Assembly (NCBI GenBank): GCA_937870755.1
Contig: CALMZV010000085.1
Coordinates: 1-47,719 of the forward strand
Origin: an uncultured Methylocystaceae bacterium
GTDB lineage: Bacteria > Pseudomonadota > Alphaproteobacteria > Rhizobiales > Beijerinckiaceae
Direction: 5' to 3'
DNA: 47,719 nt
Shown here: positions 8,654 through 18,411 of the stretch, in pieces
Numbering within the stretch: position 1 is the stretch's first letter
Layout: each line of letters opens with the position of its first letter
Notes under the pieces: model-generated
Database searches by the model: none
Seen by the model: only the letters and a program-made list of their open reading frames with translations
What the model was told of the DNA's origin: nothing
Translations under genes and position numbers: made by a program

Positions 8654-9250
8654 TCAGCCGCCAACGGGCGGAAGCGACGCGACGATGCGCGCGCGCGCCG
8701 CGGCGAGAATTTGGCCGGACAGGTTCGCGTCGGTCTCGCGCAGGCTCCGCGCGAGGGTGAGCGCGCCGACGAGCGAGGCCATCATCGCGGCGGCTTCGTC
8801 ATGGGCGCGCGGTCCTGCGAAGGCGGGGGCGAGCGCGTCGATGAACGCGCGCACGCCCTCGGCGTAGCTTTCGCGCGCCGGACCGCTTTCGCGCGATACG
8901 TCCGTCGCGAAGGCGGCGAGCGGGCAGGCCGCGGCTTCGGCGTCGCGCGCCTGCGGCGAGAGGTAGCGTTCGATGAAGTTTTCGAGCGCGGCGCGACGGC
9001 GCAGCGCATCCTGCTCGCCGCCGATGCGCGCCACCCGCTCCCGCGCGCGGCGGAAAGCGGCGGCGCAGGCCTGCGCCTGCAATTCGTCTTTCGACGCGAA
9101 ATGGTTGTAGAACCCGCCGTGGGTCAGCCCGGCGGCCGCCATGGTTTCGGCGACGCCGACGCCGGCGAAGCCCTTGCGGGCAAACAGGTCGGCTGCGGCC
9201 TGAAGCACGCGCTCGCGGTTTTCGGCGACCCTGGCCCTGGAGACGCGCAT
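8654..9250 (-). CDS. TetR/AcrR-family repressor
   Basis: A 198-residue regulator with an N-terminal TetR HTH (AAADLFARKGFAGVGVAETMAAAG within it, then GGFYNHFASKDEL) and an all-helical ligand-binding C-terminal domain. It is divergent from the MFS gene. Two near-identical 18-bp palindromes sit in the gap, so it most likely represses itself and the transporter until an inducer binds. The ligand is unknown. Confidence 0.92.
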   Translation of the reverse strand: MRVSRARVAENRERVLQAAADLFARKGFAGVGVAETMAAAGLTHGGFYNHFASKDELQAQACAAAFRRARERVARIGGEQDALRRRAALENFIERYLSPQARDAEAAACPLAAFATDVSRESGPARESYAEGVRAFIDALAPAFAGPRAHDEAAAMMASLVGALTLARSLRETDANLSGQILAAARARIVASLPPVGG

Positions 9251-9268
9251 TGCGCCCTCTTGACAGAA

Positions 9269-9286
9269 TGATGATCGTCGTCATCA
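9269..9286. promoter_or_regulatory. Operator 1 for the TetR-family repressor
   Basis: Palindrome TGATGATCGTCGTCATCA. It shares both half-sites and its length with operator 2, offset by 23 bp. It lies between the divergent repressor and MFS genes. Confidence 0.75.
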
Positions 9287-9291
9287 AATAA

Positions 9292-9309
9292 TGATGACAG
9301 GTGTCATCA
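9292..9309. promoter_or_regulatory. Operator 2 for the TetR-family repressor
   Basis: Perfect palindrome TGATGACAGGTGTCATCA (arms of 7, extended to 8 by the flanking A/T). Its 23-bp centre-to-centre spacing from operator 1, about two helical turns, is typical of paired TetR-dimer binding. Confidence 0.78.
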
Positions 9310-9386
9310 TAAGTGAATTTTCTCGAAGCGCCAAGATGTCGAAGCGCCAAGAGCGTGTCCGCGCCGGGCGCGGCAGGATCGGAACC

Positions 9387-10682
9387 ATGTTGGCAAGAGC
9401 GCTGGCGCGAAGGCTCGACGGGGCGGGGCTCCATTACGGCTGGGTGATCATCGCGACCATCTTCCTCTCGACGCTCGTCATGTCGGGAGCGGTCGGCCTG
9501 CCCGGCGCCTTCATCGTGCCCCTGTCCAAACATTTCGGATGGGACGCGGCGCAGATTTCCTCCGCGCTCGCCATTCGCTTCATTCTCTACGGGCTCATGG
9601 CGCCATTCTCAGCGGCGCTGATCGAACGCTACGGCGTGCGCGCGGTCGTGGCGGGGGCGCAGGTTCTGGTCGTCGTCGGCCTTCTGTCGGTCCTGTTCGT
9701 CGATTCCGTCTGGCAACTGGCCATCGGATGGGGGCTGCTGATCGGAGTCGGCACCGGCATGACGGCGCTGGTGCTGGGCGCGTTATTGACCACGCGCTGG
9801 TTCGTCGAGCGGCGCGGGTTGGCGATGGGCGTGTTGTCGGCGGCGATGGCGACCGGACAACTCGTCTTCCTGCCTCTGGTCGCGTGGCTGATCGATCACG
9901 TGGGCTGGAAGCTTGCGCTCGTTCCCTCGGCCCTCGCCATCGTCGTTGCGGGGATCGCGGCGGTGCTGCTGCTCGCCGAGCGGCCGTCCGACGTCGGACT
10001 GAAACCCTACGGGGCGACCGGGAACGAGCCAGCGCCCGCGCCGGTCGAGACAGGAGCGGCCATTTCGCGCGCGTTCAAGGGGCTGGCGGAGGCTTCGCGC
10101 GTGCCGGCCTTCTGGCTGCTGGCGGCGAGTTTCTTCGTCTGCGGCCTTTCGACCAACGGCCTCATCCAGACGCATTTCATCGCCTTCTGCGTGGACAACG
10201 GCATGATCGCGCTGGCGGCGGCCTCCACGCTCGCGATGATGGGACTGTTCGACATCGTCGGCACCATCGGGTCAGGCTATCTGTCGGACCGCTACGACAG
10301 CCGCAAGCTGCTGTTCTGGTACTACGGGTTGCGCGGCCTGTCGCTGTTGTGGCTGCCTTCGTCCACCTTCACCATCTACGGCCTGTCGGTCTTCGCCGTG
10401 TTCTACGGTCTGGACTGGATCGCGACCGTGCCGCCGACGGTCAAACTCACCGCGCGTGTGTTCGGGCCGGAAAAGGCGGGCCTTGCGTTCGGCTGGATTT
10501 TCGCGAGCCATCAGGTCGGCGCGGCGGTCGCGGCCTACGGCGGAGGGCTGTCGCGCTCATGGCTGCTGACTTACGCGCCGTCGTTCTACGTTGCGGGATT
10601 TGCGTGTTTCCTCGCGGCCATCATGAGCCTGATGGTGATGCGCGGAAAACGCGATCCGCAGCCCGTCGCCGCTTCCGCCTGA
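9387..10682 (+). CDS. MFS transporter, monocarboxylate/oxalate-antiporter-like
   Basis: A 431-residue, 12-TM major facilitator. The N-terminus has the HYGWVI signature common to the OxlT/MCT-like group, and the TM2-3 loop has the ALIERYGVR variant of motif A. A cytoplasmic linker around residue 210 separates the two six-TM halves. A second motif-A-like loop (GYLSDRYDSRK) begins the C-terminal half. The frame opens at 9291, but that codon lies inside operator 2, so the ATG at 9387 is more likely. It is transcribed with the thioesterase and methyltransferase genes and probably controlled by the divergent TetR protein. The substrate is unknown. Confidence 0.88.
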   Translation: MLARALARRLDGAGLHYGWVIIATIFLSTLVMSGAVGLPGAFIVPLSKHFGWDAAQISSALAIRFILYGLMAPFSAALIERYGVRAVVAGAQVLVVVGLLSVLFVDSVWQLAIGWGLLIGVGTGMTALVLGALLTTRWFVERRGLAMGVLSAAMATGQLVFLPLVAWLIDHVGWKLALVPSALAIVVAGIAAVLLLAERPSDVGLKPYGATGNEPAPAPVETGAAISRAFKGLAEASRVPAFWLLAASFFVCGLSTNGLIQTHFIAFCVDNGMIALAAASTLAMMGLFDIVGTIGSGYLSDRYDSRKLLFWYYGLRGLSLLWLPSSTFTIYGLSVFAVFYGLDWIATVPPTVKLTARVFGPEKAGLAFGWIFASHQVGAAVAAYGGGLSRSWLLTYAPSFYVAGFACFLAAIMSLMVMRGKRDPQPVAASA

Positions 10683-10691
10683 GGAGACGCC

Positions 10692-11186
10692 ATGACAGTC
10701 AAGACCCGCCGCCGCGTCGTCGAATGGGAAGATCCGCAGCGCGGCGCGCTTCTGGCGCGCCAGATGTCCGGGATCGAATTGTTCCGCAAGGTGCAGACGG
10801 GCGAGGTTCCGGCGCCGCCGATCTCGCTGCTGATCGGCCAGACGATCGAGGAGGTGGAGGAGGGGCGCATCGTGATGGCGCTGCATCCGGACGAACATCT
10901 CTACAATCCGATCGGCACGGTGCATGGCGGGGTCATCGCCACCATTCTCGATTCCGTCATGGGCTGCGCGGTGCACACCATGCTGCCGAAGGGGCGCGGC
11001 TACACCACGCTCGAGATCAAGGTGAACTATCTGCGCGCCGCGCTGGTCGAATCCGGCCAGTTGCGCGCAGAGGGCAAGGCGATCCATGTCGGGCGGCGCT
11101 CGGCCGTGGCCGAGGGGCGCCTGACGGACGCCCAGGGCAGGCTCGTCGCGACCGCCAGCACCACCTGCCTCGTCTTCGACATTTGA
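10692..11186 (+). CDS. PaaI-like hotdog-fold thioesterase
   Basis: A 164-residue protein with the acyl-CoA thioesterase signature YNPIGTVHGGVIATILDSVMG (catalytic HGG...D region) typical of the PaaI/YbgC hotdog group. A GAGGAG Shine-Dalgarno precedes the ATG, and the gene starts nine bases after the MFS gene ends, so the two are co-transcribed. It probably hydrolyses an acyl- or aryl-CoA; the specific substrate is not evident. Confidence 0.85.
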   Translation: MTVKTRRRVVEWEDPQRGALLARQMSGIELFRKVQTGEVPAPPISLLIGQTIEEVEEGRIVMALHPDEHLYNPIGTVHGGVIATILDSVMGCAVHTMLPKGRGYTTLEIKVNYLRAALVESGQLRAEGKAIHVGRRSAVAEGRLTDAQGRLVATASTTCLVFDI

Positions 11187-11209
11187 GGCATTGCGTGTAG
11201 GCTCGCGCG

Positions 11210-11833
11210 ATGTTCGGCCTCTACGACCGTTATGTTCTGCCCTGGGCGATCGGCTGCGCCTGCGGCGCCAAGCCGATTGCGCGCCAGCGGCGCAAGATCG
11301 TGCCGCAAGCGGAAGGCGAAACGCTCGAATTCGGCATCGGCGCCGGCCATAACCTCAAATATTACGATCCGGCTCGGGCGAAGCGCGTGGTGGGGCTGGA
11401 GCCGTCGCCGCCGCTGCGGGCCATGGCGGCGGCCGCGCCGCGCGCCGAAGGGCTCGCGCTGGAACTGGTCGACGGCGTGGCCGAGGCCATGCCGTTCGAC
11501 GCCGGTCGGTTCGACAGCGTGGTGTGCACGTTCACGCTGTGCTCGGTGGCGAGCGTCGAGCGGGTGCTGGCGGAGGCGCGGCGCGTGCTGAAACCGGGCG
11601 GCGCGTTCTTCTTCTGCGAGCACGGGCTTGCGCCGGATCCGGATGTGGCGCGCTGGCAGAAACGGCTGGAACCGGTCTGGAAGCGCATCGCCGGCAATTG
11701 CCATCTGTCGCGGCCGGTCGCGCGGTCCATTTCGGCGAACGGATTTTCGGTCGAGACGCTCGATACGATGTATCTGCCCGGCACGCCGCGCTTCGCCGGC
11801 TGGAATGAATGGGGCCGCGCGCGGCCGGCGTGA
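11210..11833 (+). CDS. Class I SAM-dependent methyltransferase
   Basis: A 207-residue methyltransferase with motif I EFGIGAGHNLKYYD, an acidic loop (GLEPS), motif II-like VEAMPFDAGRFDSVVCTFTLCSV and the RRVLKPGG post-motif. It resembles the UbiE/METTL7-type group. It lies 23 bases after the thioesterase gene on the same strand and is the last gene of that unit. Substrate unknown. Confidence 0.87.
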   Translation: MFGLYDRYVLPWAIGCACGAKPIARQRRKIVPQAEGETLEFGIGAGHNLKYYDPARAKRVVGLEPSPPLRAMAAAAPRAEGLALELVDGVAEAMPFDAGRFDSVVCTFTLCSVASVERVLAEARRVLKPGGAFFFCEHGLAPDPDVARWQKRLEPVWKRIAGNCHLSRPVARSISANGFSVETLDTMYLPGTPRFAGWNEWGRARPA

Positions 11834-11858
11834 AAAAAAAGGCGGCGTTTCCGCCGCC
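11833..11858 (-). terminator. Rho-independent terminator for the leftward small gene
   Basis: A 7-bp GC stem (11841-11847 with 11852-11858) is followed, on the minus strand, by eight T residues (A-run at 11833-11840). It also has a weaker T-tract on the + side, so it may act in both directions between the convergent genes. Confidence 0.85.
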
Positions 11859-11881
11859 CCTTTCAGGTCAGCGCGCCCGTC

Positions 11882-12178
11882 TCAGGCGCGCGAACCGGAG
11901 AAGGTCGACTCGCCGAAGGCGCCGAGCGTGACGGAGCCATCGATGGCGTCGCCCGAGACGACGCCCTTGAAGGCGAGCGTCATCGGCATCGGCACGACTA
12001 TGTCCGTCGTCCAGCCGACATTGTCGCCATCGACCGTTCCGTTCTCGATATTCTGCGCGCCGGCCATGGCGGACATCGTGCCCGTCAGCTTGCCGCCTTC
12101 GGTCTTCACGCTCAGCGTCGCCGTCTGCTGACCCATGGGCGTGTTGATCGTCAAATTCCAGTCGCCGTCGATCGCCAT
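11882..12178 (-). CDS. Small conserved beta-rich protein of unknown function
   Basis: A 98-residue protein with no signal peptide or Cys. It is built of alternating polar/hydrophobic strands (GDWNLTINTPMG, TATLSV, GGKLTGTM, GAFGESTFSG) suggesting a small beta-barrel or lipocalin-like fold. It is an isolated leftward gene with a strong terminator downstream. Similar short proteins are common in alphaproteobacteria, as I recall, but no function is established. Confidence 0.75.
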   Translation of the reverse strand: MAIDGDWNLTINTPMGQQTATLSVKTEGGKLTGTMSAMAGAQNIENGTVDGDNVGWTTDIVVPMPMTLAFKGVVSGDAIDGSVTLGAFGESTFSGSRA

Positions 12179-12274
12179 GTCGCATTCCCTTGTTGCGTCC
12201 AGCGCAAAACCTATTACGCCGCGAACTGGACATAAAGTCCGCCCATGGCGCGACAGGAAACGCCAACCGGCAGC

Positions 12275-13159
12275 TTATTGGCGCGGCGACGCGCCGCCTT
12301 GCGCCTCGTCAAGCACATCGGCGAAAGCGGCCGCGAACGCATGCGCGTCGCCCGGCCAGCGCGCGGATACGTAATTGCGGTCGCGCACCACAAACGCCGG
12401 GCGCGCATCGGTCGGCGTATCGCGCCACAGACCGAGCGTCTTGCGCAGGTGGTCGGGCGCGTCGTCCGGCACGTTCTGGAAATCGGCCGGGCGCGCGAGC
12501 GCGCGTTTCACTTCGTGCTCCACCGACATATAGCCTTCGGGTTCGCCCGCGCCCTCGCGATAGGTGCGGTAATAGAACGGGTCCCAGAACCGCGACACGC
12601 GACCGATGCGGCTGGCCGCGCGTTCCTGCGCCCATGTGAGCGCCGTGGTCCTGTATCCGTGCAGCACGGAACGGCCGGTCGCCGGATGGCGGCTGCGGGC
12701 GGCCAGCAGAACGCCGTGGCAGATGGCGGCGACGGGTTTTGCACGGGCGAAGAAAACGGCGACCAGCGCCTGCAACAGCGGGCTTTCGAGATAGGCGCGC
12801 ATGCCGCGCGCGCGATGGCCGCCGGGCAGCAGCAGTCCATCGAAATCCTCCGCGCGGGCCTGCTCCCAGGCGAGCGGCGCGCGGAATTCGGGCGCGCTGA
12901 CCATCTGCGCATGGGCGGCGCGGCCGCGCGCATCGGCGCGCAGCAGCAGGCCGACCAGCGGAAAGCTGCGCAGCGCCGGAATGCGGCCCCACGGATCGAG
13001 GCCGCGGCCGTCGAGCATCATGGCGTCGGCTTCGGCCGGCGCGCCGTCGGGCGTGGCGAAGGCGACGGCGTGGCCGCGCGCGGTCAGCGCCTGCCATGGG
13101 ACGGCCGCCTCGGTCGGATCGAAATCGCGCGCGGGCAGGGGGATGAGGACGCGGGCCAT
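12275..13159 (-). CDS. DJ-1/PfpI-family (type 1 glutamine amidotransferase-like) protein
   Basis: A 294-residue protein with the nucleophile elbow VAAICHGVLLAAR (Cys in ICHG) and a DGLLLPGGHRARGM segment typical of DJ-1/PfpI proteins. It is longer than the minimal family because of insertions in the C-terminal half. The start at 13159 gives MARVLIPLP, the usual first beta-strand; upstream codons in frame are non-homologous. The role is probably chaperone, glyoxalase or amidase-like, but cannot be specified. Confidence 0.83.
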   Translation of the reverse strand: MARVLIPLPARDFDPTEAAVPWQALTARGHAVAFATPDGAPAEADAMMLDGRGLDPWGRIPALRSFPLVGLLLRADARGRAAHAQMVSAPEFRAPLAWEQARAEDFDGLLLPGGHRARGMRAYLESPLLQALVAVFFARAKPVAAICHGVLLAARSRHPATGRSVLHGYRTTALTWAQERAASRIGRVSRFWDPFYYRTYREGAGEPEGYMSVEHEVKRALARPADFQNVPDDAPDHLRKTLGLWRDTPTDARPAFVVRDRNYVSARWPGDAHAFAAAFADVLDEAQGGASPRQ

Positions 13160-13290
13160 GCGGACAGGGTAGCTCAATCTGGAGTGCGGCCAAGCAGATG
13201 CTGGAAAAAGCGGCCGGGCCGGGATAGGAATAGTCGATGTGCGCTCTTCCCGCGGAGGAGCCCCTCCCATCCCGATCGAAAGACGCCGTC

Positions 13291-15129
13291 ATGCCAGCCT
13301 ATCGCTCCCGCACCTCGACTCACGGCCGCAACATGGCCGGCGCGCGCGGCCTGTGGCGCGCCACGGGCATGAAGGACGGCGATTTCGGCAAGCCGATCAT
13401 CGCGGTGGCCAATTCCTTCACGCAGTTCGTGCCGGGCCACGTGCATCTGAAGGACATGGGCCAGCTCGTCGCGCGCGAAATCGAGAAGGCCGGCGGCGTC
13501 GCCAAGGAGTTCAACACCATCGCGGTCGACGACGGCATCGCGATGGGTCACGACGGCATGCTCTATTCGCTGCCCTCGCGCGAGATCATCGCCGACAGCG
13601 TGGAATACATGGTCAACGCGCACTGCGCCGACGCCATCGTGTGCATCTCCAACTGCGACAAGATCACGCCCGGCATGCTGATGGCGGCGATGCGGCTGAA
13701 CATTCCGGCCGTGTTCGTGTCCGGCGGGCCGATGGAGGCGGGCAAGTTCGTCGCCGAAGGCGTGACCAAGAAGGTCGATCTGATCGACGCCATGATCGCG
13801 GCCGCCGACGACACGGTGTCGGACGTGGCGGTGCGCGAATACGAACGCTCCGCCTGCCCGACCTGCGGTTCGTGCTCGGGCATGTTCACCGCCAATTCGA
13901 TGAACTGCCTCGTCGAGGCGCTCGGCCTCGCGCTGCCGGGCAACGGTTCGACGCTGGCCACCCATTCCGACCGCAAGCGGCTGTTCGTGGAGGCTGGCCA
14001 TCTGATCGTGGATCTGGCGCGCCGCTACTACGAGCAGAACGACGAAAGCGTGCTGCCGCGCGCCATCGCCAACCGCAAGGCGTTCGAGAACGCCATGACG
14101 CTCGATATCTCGATGGGCGGTTCGACCAACACCGTGCTGCACCTGCTGGCGGCGGCCTACGAAGGCAACGTCGACTTCGACATGGCGGACATCGACCGTC
14201 TGTCGCGGCGCGTGCCGGTGCTGTGCAAGGTCGCCCCGTCCGTCGCCAACGTGCATATGGAAGACGTGCACCGCGCCGGCGGCATCATGGCGATCCTGGG
14301 CGAACTCGACCGCGCCGGTCTGATCGACTCGAACCTGACGACCGTCCATTCGCGCTCGCTCTCCGACGCGCTCGCGCAATGGGACATCGCCGTCACGAAA
14401 TCCGACACCGCGCGCCAGTTCTACCTCGCCGCGCCCGGCGGCGTGCCGACACAGACGGCGTTCAGCCAGTCGCGACGCTACGACAGCCTCGACACGGACC
14501 GCGAAAAGGGCGTGATCCGTTCGGCTGAACACGCCTATTCGAAAGATGGCGGGCTGGCGGTGCTCTACGGCAATATCGCGCGCGACGGCTGCATCGTGAA
14601 AACGGCGGGCGTGGATGAATCGATCCTGAAATTCTCAGGTCCGGCGCGCGTGTTCGAAAGTCAGGACGCCGCCGTCGAAGCCATTCTCGCCAACCGCATC
14701 AAGAAGGGCGACGTCGTCGTCATCGTCTACGAGGGCCCGCGCGGCGGACCGGGCATGCAGGAAATGCTCTATCCGACGAGCTATCTGAAATCGAAAGGGC
14801 TCGGCAAGGATTGCGCGCTCATCACCGACGGGCGGTTCTCGGGCGGCACGTCCGGACTGTCGATCGGCCATGCCTCGCCCGAGGCGGCCGAGGGCGGGGC
14901 GATCGGCCTGGTGGAGGAGGGCGACCGGATCGAGATCGACATTCCCAACCGCACGATCTCGCTCGCCGTGAGCGACGAGGAACTGGCGCGCCGCCGCGCT
15001 GCGATGGAGGCGAAGGGCGCGGCGGCCTGGAAGCCGGGACCGCGCAAGCGCAACGTGTCGACCGCGCTGAAAGCCTACGCCGCCCACGCCACCAGCGCCG
15101 CCAGGGGCGCGGTGCGTGTGGTGGAGTGA
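13291..15129 (+). CDS. ilvD: Dihydroxy-acid dehydratase
   Basis: A 612-residue enzyme of branched-chain amino acid synthesis that dehydrates 2,3-dihydroxy-isovalerate and 2,3-dihydroxy-3-methylvalerate. The N-terminus [17 protein letters not shown] aligns with E. coli IlvD and decides the start, although the frame opens earlier at 13237. Fe-S/catalytic motifs are present: [25 protein letters not shown] and the C-terminal [12 protein letters not shown]. It is a stand-alone gene, convergent with the SDR gene. Confidence 0.97.
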   Translation: MPAYRSRTSTHGRNMAGARGLWRATGMKDGDFGKPIIAVANSFTQFVPGHVHLKDMGQLVAREIEKAGGVAKEFNTIAVDDGIAMGHDGMLYSLPSREIIADSVEYMVNAHCADAIVCISNCDKITPGMLMAAMRLNIPAVFVSGGPMEAGKFVAEGVTKKVDLIDAMIAAADDTVSDVAVREYERSACPTCGSCSGMFTANSMNCLVEALGLALPGNGSTLATHSDRKRLFVEAGHLIVDLARRYYEQNDESVLPRAIANRKAFENAMTLDISMGGSTNTVLHLLAAAYEGNVDFDMADIDRLSRRVPVLCKVAPSVANVHMEDVHRAGGIMAILGELDRAGLIDSNLTTVHSRSLSDALAQWDIAVTKSDTARQFYLAAPGGVPTQTAFSQSRRYDSLDTDREKGVIRSAEHAYSKDGGLAVLYGNIARDGCIVKTAGVDESILKFSGPARVFESQDAAVEAILANRIKKGDVVVIVYEGPRGGPGMQEMLYPTSYLKSKGLGKDCALITDGRFSGGTSGLSIGHASPEAAEGGAIGLVEEGDRIEIDIPNRTISLAVSDEELARRRAAMEAKGAAAWKPGPRKRNVSTALKAYAAHATSAARGAVRVVE

Positions 15130-15132
15130 TAT

Positions 15133-15154
15133 TGCGTTTATCGCAACAGTTGCG
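15133..15154. other. Overlapping small inverted repeats between convergent genes
   Basis: TTGCG-TTTAT-CGCAA (15133-15147) and CGCAAC-A-GTTGCG (15142-15154) overlap in the 31-base gap between ilvD and the SDR gene. They are mutually exclusive hairpins without T-tracts and may form a weak bidirectional terminator. Confidence 0.35.
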
Positions 15155-15160
15155 AATGAG

Positions 15161-15949
15161 TCACGCCGGCTGTTGCGCCAGAATTTTCGTCACGTTGGGC
15201 TGGCCGGTGTGCGCGGTCAGGCCGCCGTCCACCGGCACGATGGCGCCGGTCATGAACGAGGCTTCGTCGGAGGCCAGAAACGCCACGACGGCCGCGATCT
15301 CTTCGGGACGGCCGAAGCGGCCCATCGGCACGCATTCGTCCCAGGCCGCCTTCACCGCCGGCGCCGCCTTCACGCGCGCGATGATCGGCGTGTCGACCGG
15401 GCCGGGGCAGACCGCGTTCACGCGCACGCCATCGCGCGCGTGGTCGATGGCGGCGGCGCGTGTGAAATTGATGACGGCCCCCTTGGCCGCGTTGTAGGCG
15501 GCCAGACTGTAGTCGGCGGCCATGCCCGATATGGAGGCCGTGTTGACGATGGCCCCGCCGCCCTGCGCGCGCATGATCGGAATGGCGGCGCGGCAGCCGT
15601 AGAACACGCTGTCGAGATCGACGGCGATCACCCTCTTCCATTGTTCGATGGCCATGTCCGGGATTGGCGCGCGCCCGCCGACGCCGGCGTTGTTGAACAG
15701 GATGTCGAGCCGGCCGAAGGCGCGCGCGGCGTGGGCGACCAGCCCCGCCACATCCTCCCACACCGACACGTCGGCGCGATGAAACAGCGCGCGCCCGTCG
15801 CCGAGTTCGTCGGCGAGCGCCGAGCCTGCCGCCTCGTCGAGATCGGCGAGCGCGACGGCCGCGCCCTCCGCGTGCAGGCGACGCGCGGTCGCGGCCCCGA
15901 TGCCGGACGCCGCCCCTGTCACCACCGCGACTTTTCCCGCAAAACGCAT
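15161..15949 (-). CDS. Short-chain dehydrogenase/reductase (SDR)
   Basis: A 262-residue classical SDR with cofactor motif TGAASGIG, NNAG, catalytic Ser (NTASISG), YNAAK (Tyr/Lys) and the VNAVCPGPVDTPI loop. The Asp in ALADLDE after beta-2 suggests NAD preference. The start at 15949 is set by a GGAGG five bases before it. It is divergent from modE with an 80-base gap. Substrate unknown. Confidence 0.9.
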   Translation of the reverse strand: MRFAGKVAVVTGAASGIGAATARRLHAEGAAVALADLDEAAGSALADELGDGRALFHRADVSVWEDVAGLVAHAARAFGRLDILFNNAGVGGRAPIPDMAIEQWKRVIAVDLDSVFYGCRAAIPIMRAQGGGAIVNTASISGMAADYSLAAYNAAKGAVINFTRAAAIDHARDGVRVNAVCPGPVDTPIIARVKAAPAVKAAWDECVPMGRFGRPEEIAAVVAFLASDEASFMTGAIVPVDGGLTAHTGQPNVTKILAQQPA

Positions 15950-16029
15950 GCGTTCCTCCGCTTCCGGCGCGCGTGTCGGCGCCGTTCGATTCATTGTAAT
16001 CTGCCACCGGATCAAAAACACAGCGGCCC

Positions 16030-16815
16030 ATGACCAACCCCAGAATCGACGCGCTTCTCGCGCTGCGCAGCGAAGGCCGCGTTCTCGTCGGACGCGACCG
16101 CATCCGCCTGCTGGAAGCGGTGGCCGAGCACGGCAACATCACGCGCGCCGCCAGGGCGACGGGGTTCAGCTACAAGACGGCGTGGGAGGCGGTGAACGCC
16201 ATTAACAATCTCATGCCGACTCCCGCCTTCGTCACGCGCACGGGCGGCCGGGCGGGCGGGGGCGCTGAAGTGACGGCGGAGGGACGCCGCCTGATCGCGA
16301 CCTTTCATCGGCTCGAAAAGCGACTCGCGGATATTTCCGAAGCCATCGCCGACGAGGGGCTGGAGGGGCGCGACGAGGCGCTCCTGTGGATGCTCGGCGC
16401 GCAGGTTTCGGCGCGCAACGTTTTCCAGAGCGAAGTGGAGGAAGTGCGGCGCGGCGCGGTCGATGTCGATGTCGTGCTGAAGATCATGGGGGCGCGCCGC
16501 CTCGTCGCCACGGTGACGAATTCGGCCGCGACGAGTCTCGCGCTCGAACCGGGCCGCAAGGTTCTCGCGCTGGTGAAGGCGCCCTTCGTGCGCCTGGCGC
16601 GCGGCGACGACGAGCCGACCGCGAACTACTTTCCCGGCACGGTGGTTTCGCGCGTCGACGGCGGGCGCAACAGCGAAATCGCGCTCGACATCGGCGAGGG
16701 CAAGACGCTGGTGTCGGTCGGGCCGCTGTCGGTCGTGGAGCGACTGGGGCTGAAGCCCGGCGCTCCCGCCGCGGCGACGTTCGAGCCCGACCACGTCATT
16801 CTCGCCGTCAACTGA
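16030..16815 (+). CDS. modE: Molybdate-responsive transcriptional regulator ModE
   Basis: A 261-residue regulator. The N-terminal LysR-like winged HTH (GRDRIRLLEAVAEHGNITRAARATGFSYKTAWEAV within it) is followed by two C-terminal Mop-like oligonucleotide-fold domains (about 125-190 and 197-261) that bind molybdate. It sits directly before modABC and a palindromic ModE box precedes modA. By analogy with E. coli, Mo-loaded ModE represses modABC when molybdate is plentiful. Confidence 0.93.
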   Translation: MTNPRIDALLALRSEGRVLVGRDRIRLLEAVAEHGNITRAARATGFSYKTAWEAVNAINNLMPTPAFVTRTGGRAGGGAEVTAEGRRLIATFHRLEKRLADISEAIADEGLEGRDEALLWMLGAQVSARNVFQSEVEEVRRGAVDVDVVLKIMGARRLVATVTNSAATSLALEPGRKVLALVKAPFVRLARGDDEPTANYFPGTVVSRVDGGRNSEIALDIGEGKTLVSVGPLSVVERLGLKPGAPAAATFEPDHVILAVN

Positions 16816-16891
16816 CCGGAGCATCATCGCGCAGTCGCGGGCAGGCGCGAGCCGGTCGGGCGCCGATCTGCATGGACAGCCGCCGTCGCCA

Positions 16892-16918
16892 TCGTTATGT
16901 AATGTGGCTCTATAACGA
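16892..16918 (+). promoter_or_regulatory. ModE-binding site (Mo-box) upstream of modA
   Basis: Perfect inverted repeat TCGTTAT (16892-16898) and ATAACGA (16912-16918) separated by 13 bases, 36 bases before the modA start. The half-sites match the CGTTAT/ATAACG arms of known modABC operators. Confidence 0.8.
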
Positions 16919-16953
16919 ACGCAACGCGCGCCGGCGGCGCAGGGAGCGACGGC

Positions 16954-17712
16954 ATGACCGGGTGGCGCATTCTCGCGGCGGCGCTGGTCGCGATCGCAAT
17001 CCTTGGTCCGAGCGCAGCGCGCGCCGGCAAGGCGCATATCGCGGTCGCGGCCAATTTCACCGAGCCTGCGAAGGAGATCGGCGCCGCTTTCAAGGCGGCG
17101 ACGGGCCACGAGGCGGTCCTGAGCTTTGGCTCTTCCGGCCAGTTCTATACCCAGATCAGGCAGGAGGCGCCGTTCGAGGCGTTCCTGTCGGCCGACGACG
17201 AGCGGCCGAAGAAGCTGGTGGAGGAGGGGCTGGCGATCGCCGGCAGCCGGTTCACCTATGCGCTCGGAAAACTGGTGTTGTGGAGCCGTGATCCGGGCCT
17301 CGTGAAGGGCGAGGAGACGCTGAGGGCCGCGCGGTTCGACAAACTGTCGATCTGCAATCCGGTGGCCGCGCCCTACGGGGCGGCTGCGGTGGAGACGATG
17401 AAGTCGCTCAGTCTCTACGACGCGCTGAAGCCCAAATTCGTCGAGGGCGCGAACATCTCGCAGGCTTTCCAGTTCGTCGCCACCGGAAACGCCGAGATCG
17501 GATTTGTGGCGCTGTCCCAGGTTGCGAATGACGCGAAAGGTTCGCGGTGGGTCGTGCCGCAGGAACTCTATTCGCCGATCCTGCAGGACGCGACGCTACT
17601 GCGCAAAGGCGCGGACAACCCGGCGGCGATCGCATTCCTGGCTTTCCTGCGAGGGCCGCAGGCGCGCGCGATCATCATCCGATACGGATATGATCTGCGC
17701 GAGAAAGAGTGA
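16954..17712 (+). CDS. modA: Molybdate ABC transporter, periplasmic binding protein
   Basis: A 252-residue exported protein with a signal peptide ending ARAG and the ModA N-terminus [26 protein letters not shown] forms the oxyanion-binding Ser loop, and PYGAAA and ALSQVA contribute further ligands. It captures molybdate (and probably tungstate) for ModB/ModC. GGGAG precedes the ATG. Confidence 0.95.
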   Translation: MTGWRILAAALVAIAILGPSAARAGKAHIAVAANFTEPAKEIGAAFKAATGHEAVLSFGSSGQFYTQIRQEAPFEAFLSADDERPKKLVEEGLAIAGSRFTYALGKLVLWSRDPGLVKGEETLRAARFDKLSICNPVAAPYGAAAVETMKSLSLYDALKPKFVEGANISQAFQFVATGNAEIGFVALSQVANDAKGSRWVVPQELYSPILQDATLLRKGADNPAAIAFLAFLRGPQARAIIIRYGYDLREKE

Positions 17713-17724
17713 TTGCGAGGCGTC

Positions 17725-18411
17725 ATGGACTGGCTGTCGTCCGAGATCTGGATCGCGATCCGGCTGACGTTCACGCTCGCTTTCGTCACCACCGTGCTGC
17801 TGCTGGTCGTCGGGACGCCGCTGGCGTGGAAACTTGCGCGCTCGCGCGGGCGCTGGACCGACATCGCGACGGCCGTCGTGGCGATGCCGCTGGTTCTTCC
17901 TCCGACCGTGCTGGGCTTCTATCTGTTGCTGGCGCTGGGGCCCGGCGGGCCCGGCGGCTGGATCGCCGGCCTGTGGGGCGCGCGCACGCTCGCGTTCACT
18001 TTCGAGGGACTGGTGATCGGCTCGGTCGTCTATTCGCTGCCGTTCGTGGTGCAGCCCATCCGCAACGCGTTCGAGGCGATGGGCGAGCGGCCGATGGAAG
18101 TGGCGGCGACGCTGCGCGCCTCGCCGACACGCGCTTTCTGGACCGTCGCGCTGCCGCTCGCCCGGCCCGGTTTCCTCACCGGCGCCGTGCTCGGCTTCGC
18201 CCATACGGTCGGCGAATTCGGCATCGTGCTGATGCTGGGCGGCAATATTCCCGGCACGACCAGGACGCTGTCGGTGGCGATCTACGATTATGTCGAAACC
18301 TCGCAATGGCGCGAGGCGAACATTCTGGCCGGCGGGATGGCGGCTTTCGCGTTCCTCGTCATTCTCGCCACGATGGCGATCGACAAGCGGTTCCGGCGGA
18401 GCGCGCCATGA
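17725..18411 (+). CDS. modB: Molybdate ABC transporter, permease
   Basis: A 228-residue membrane permease with about five TM helices and the EAA-like loop ([26 protein letters not shown]). The ATG at 17725 follows GAGG; a TTG at 17713 would add only four residues. It overlaps modC by ATGA. Confidence 0.95.
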   Translation: MDWLSSEIWIAIRLTFTLAFVTTVLLLVVGTPLAWKLARSRGRWTDIATAVVAMPLVLPPTVLGFYLLLALGPGGPGGWIAGLWGARTLAFTFEGLVIGSVVYSLPFVVQPIRNAFEAMGERPMEVAATLRASPTRAFWTVALPLARPGFLTGAVLGFAHTVGEFGIVLMLGGNIPGTTRTLSVAIYDYVETSQWREANILAGGMAAFAFLVILATMAIDKRFRRSAP

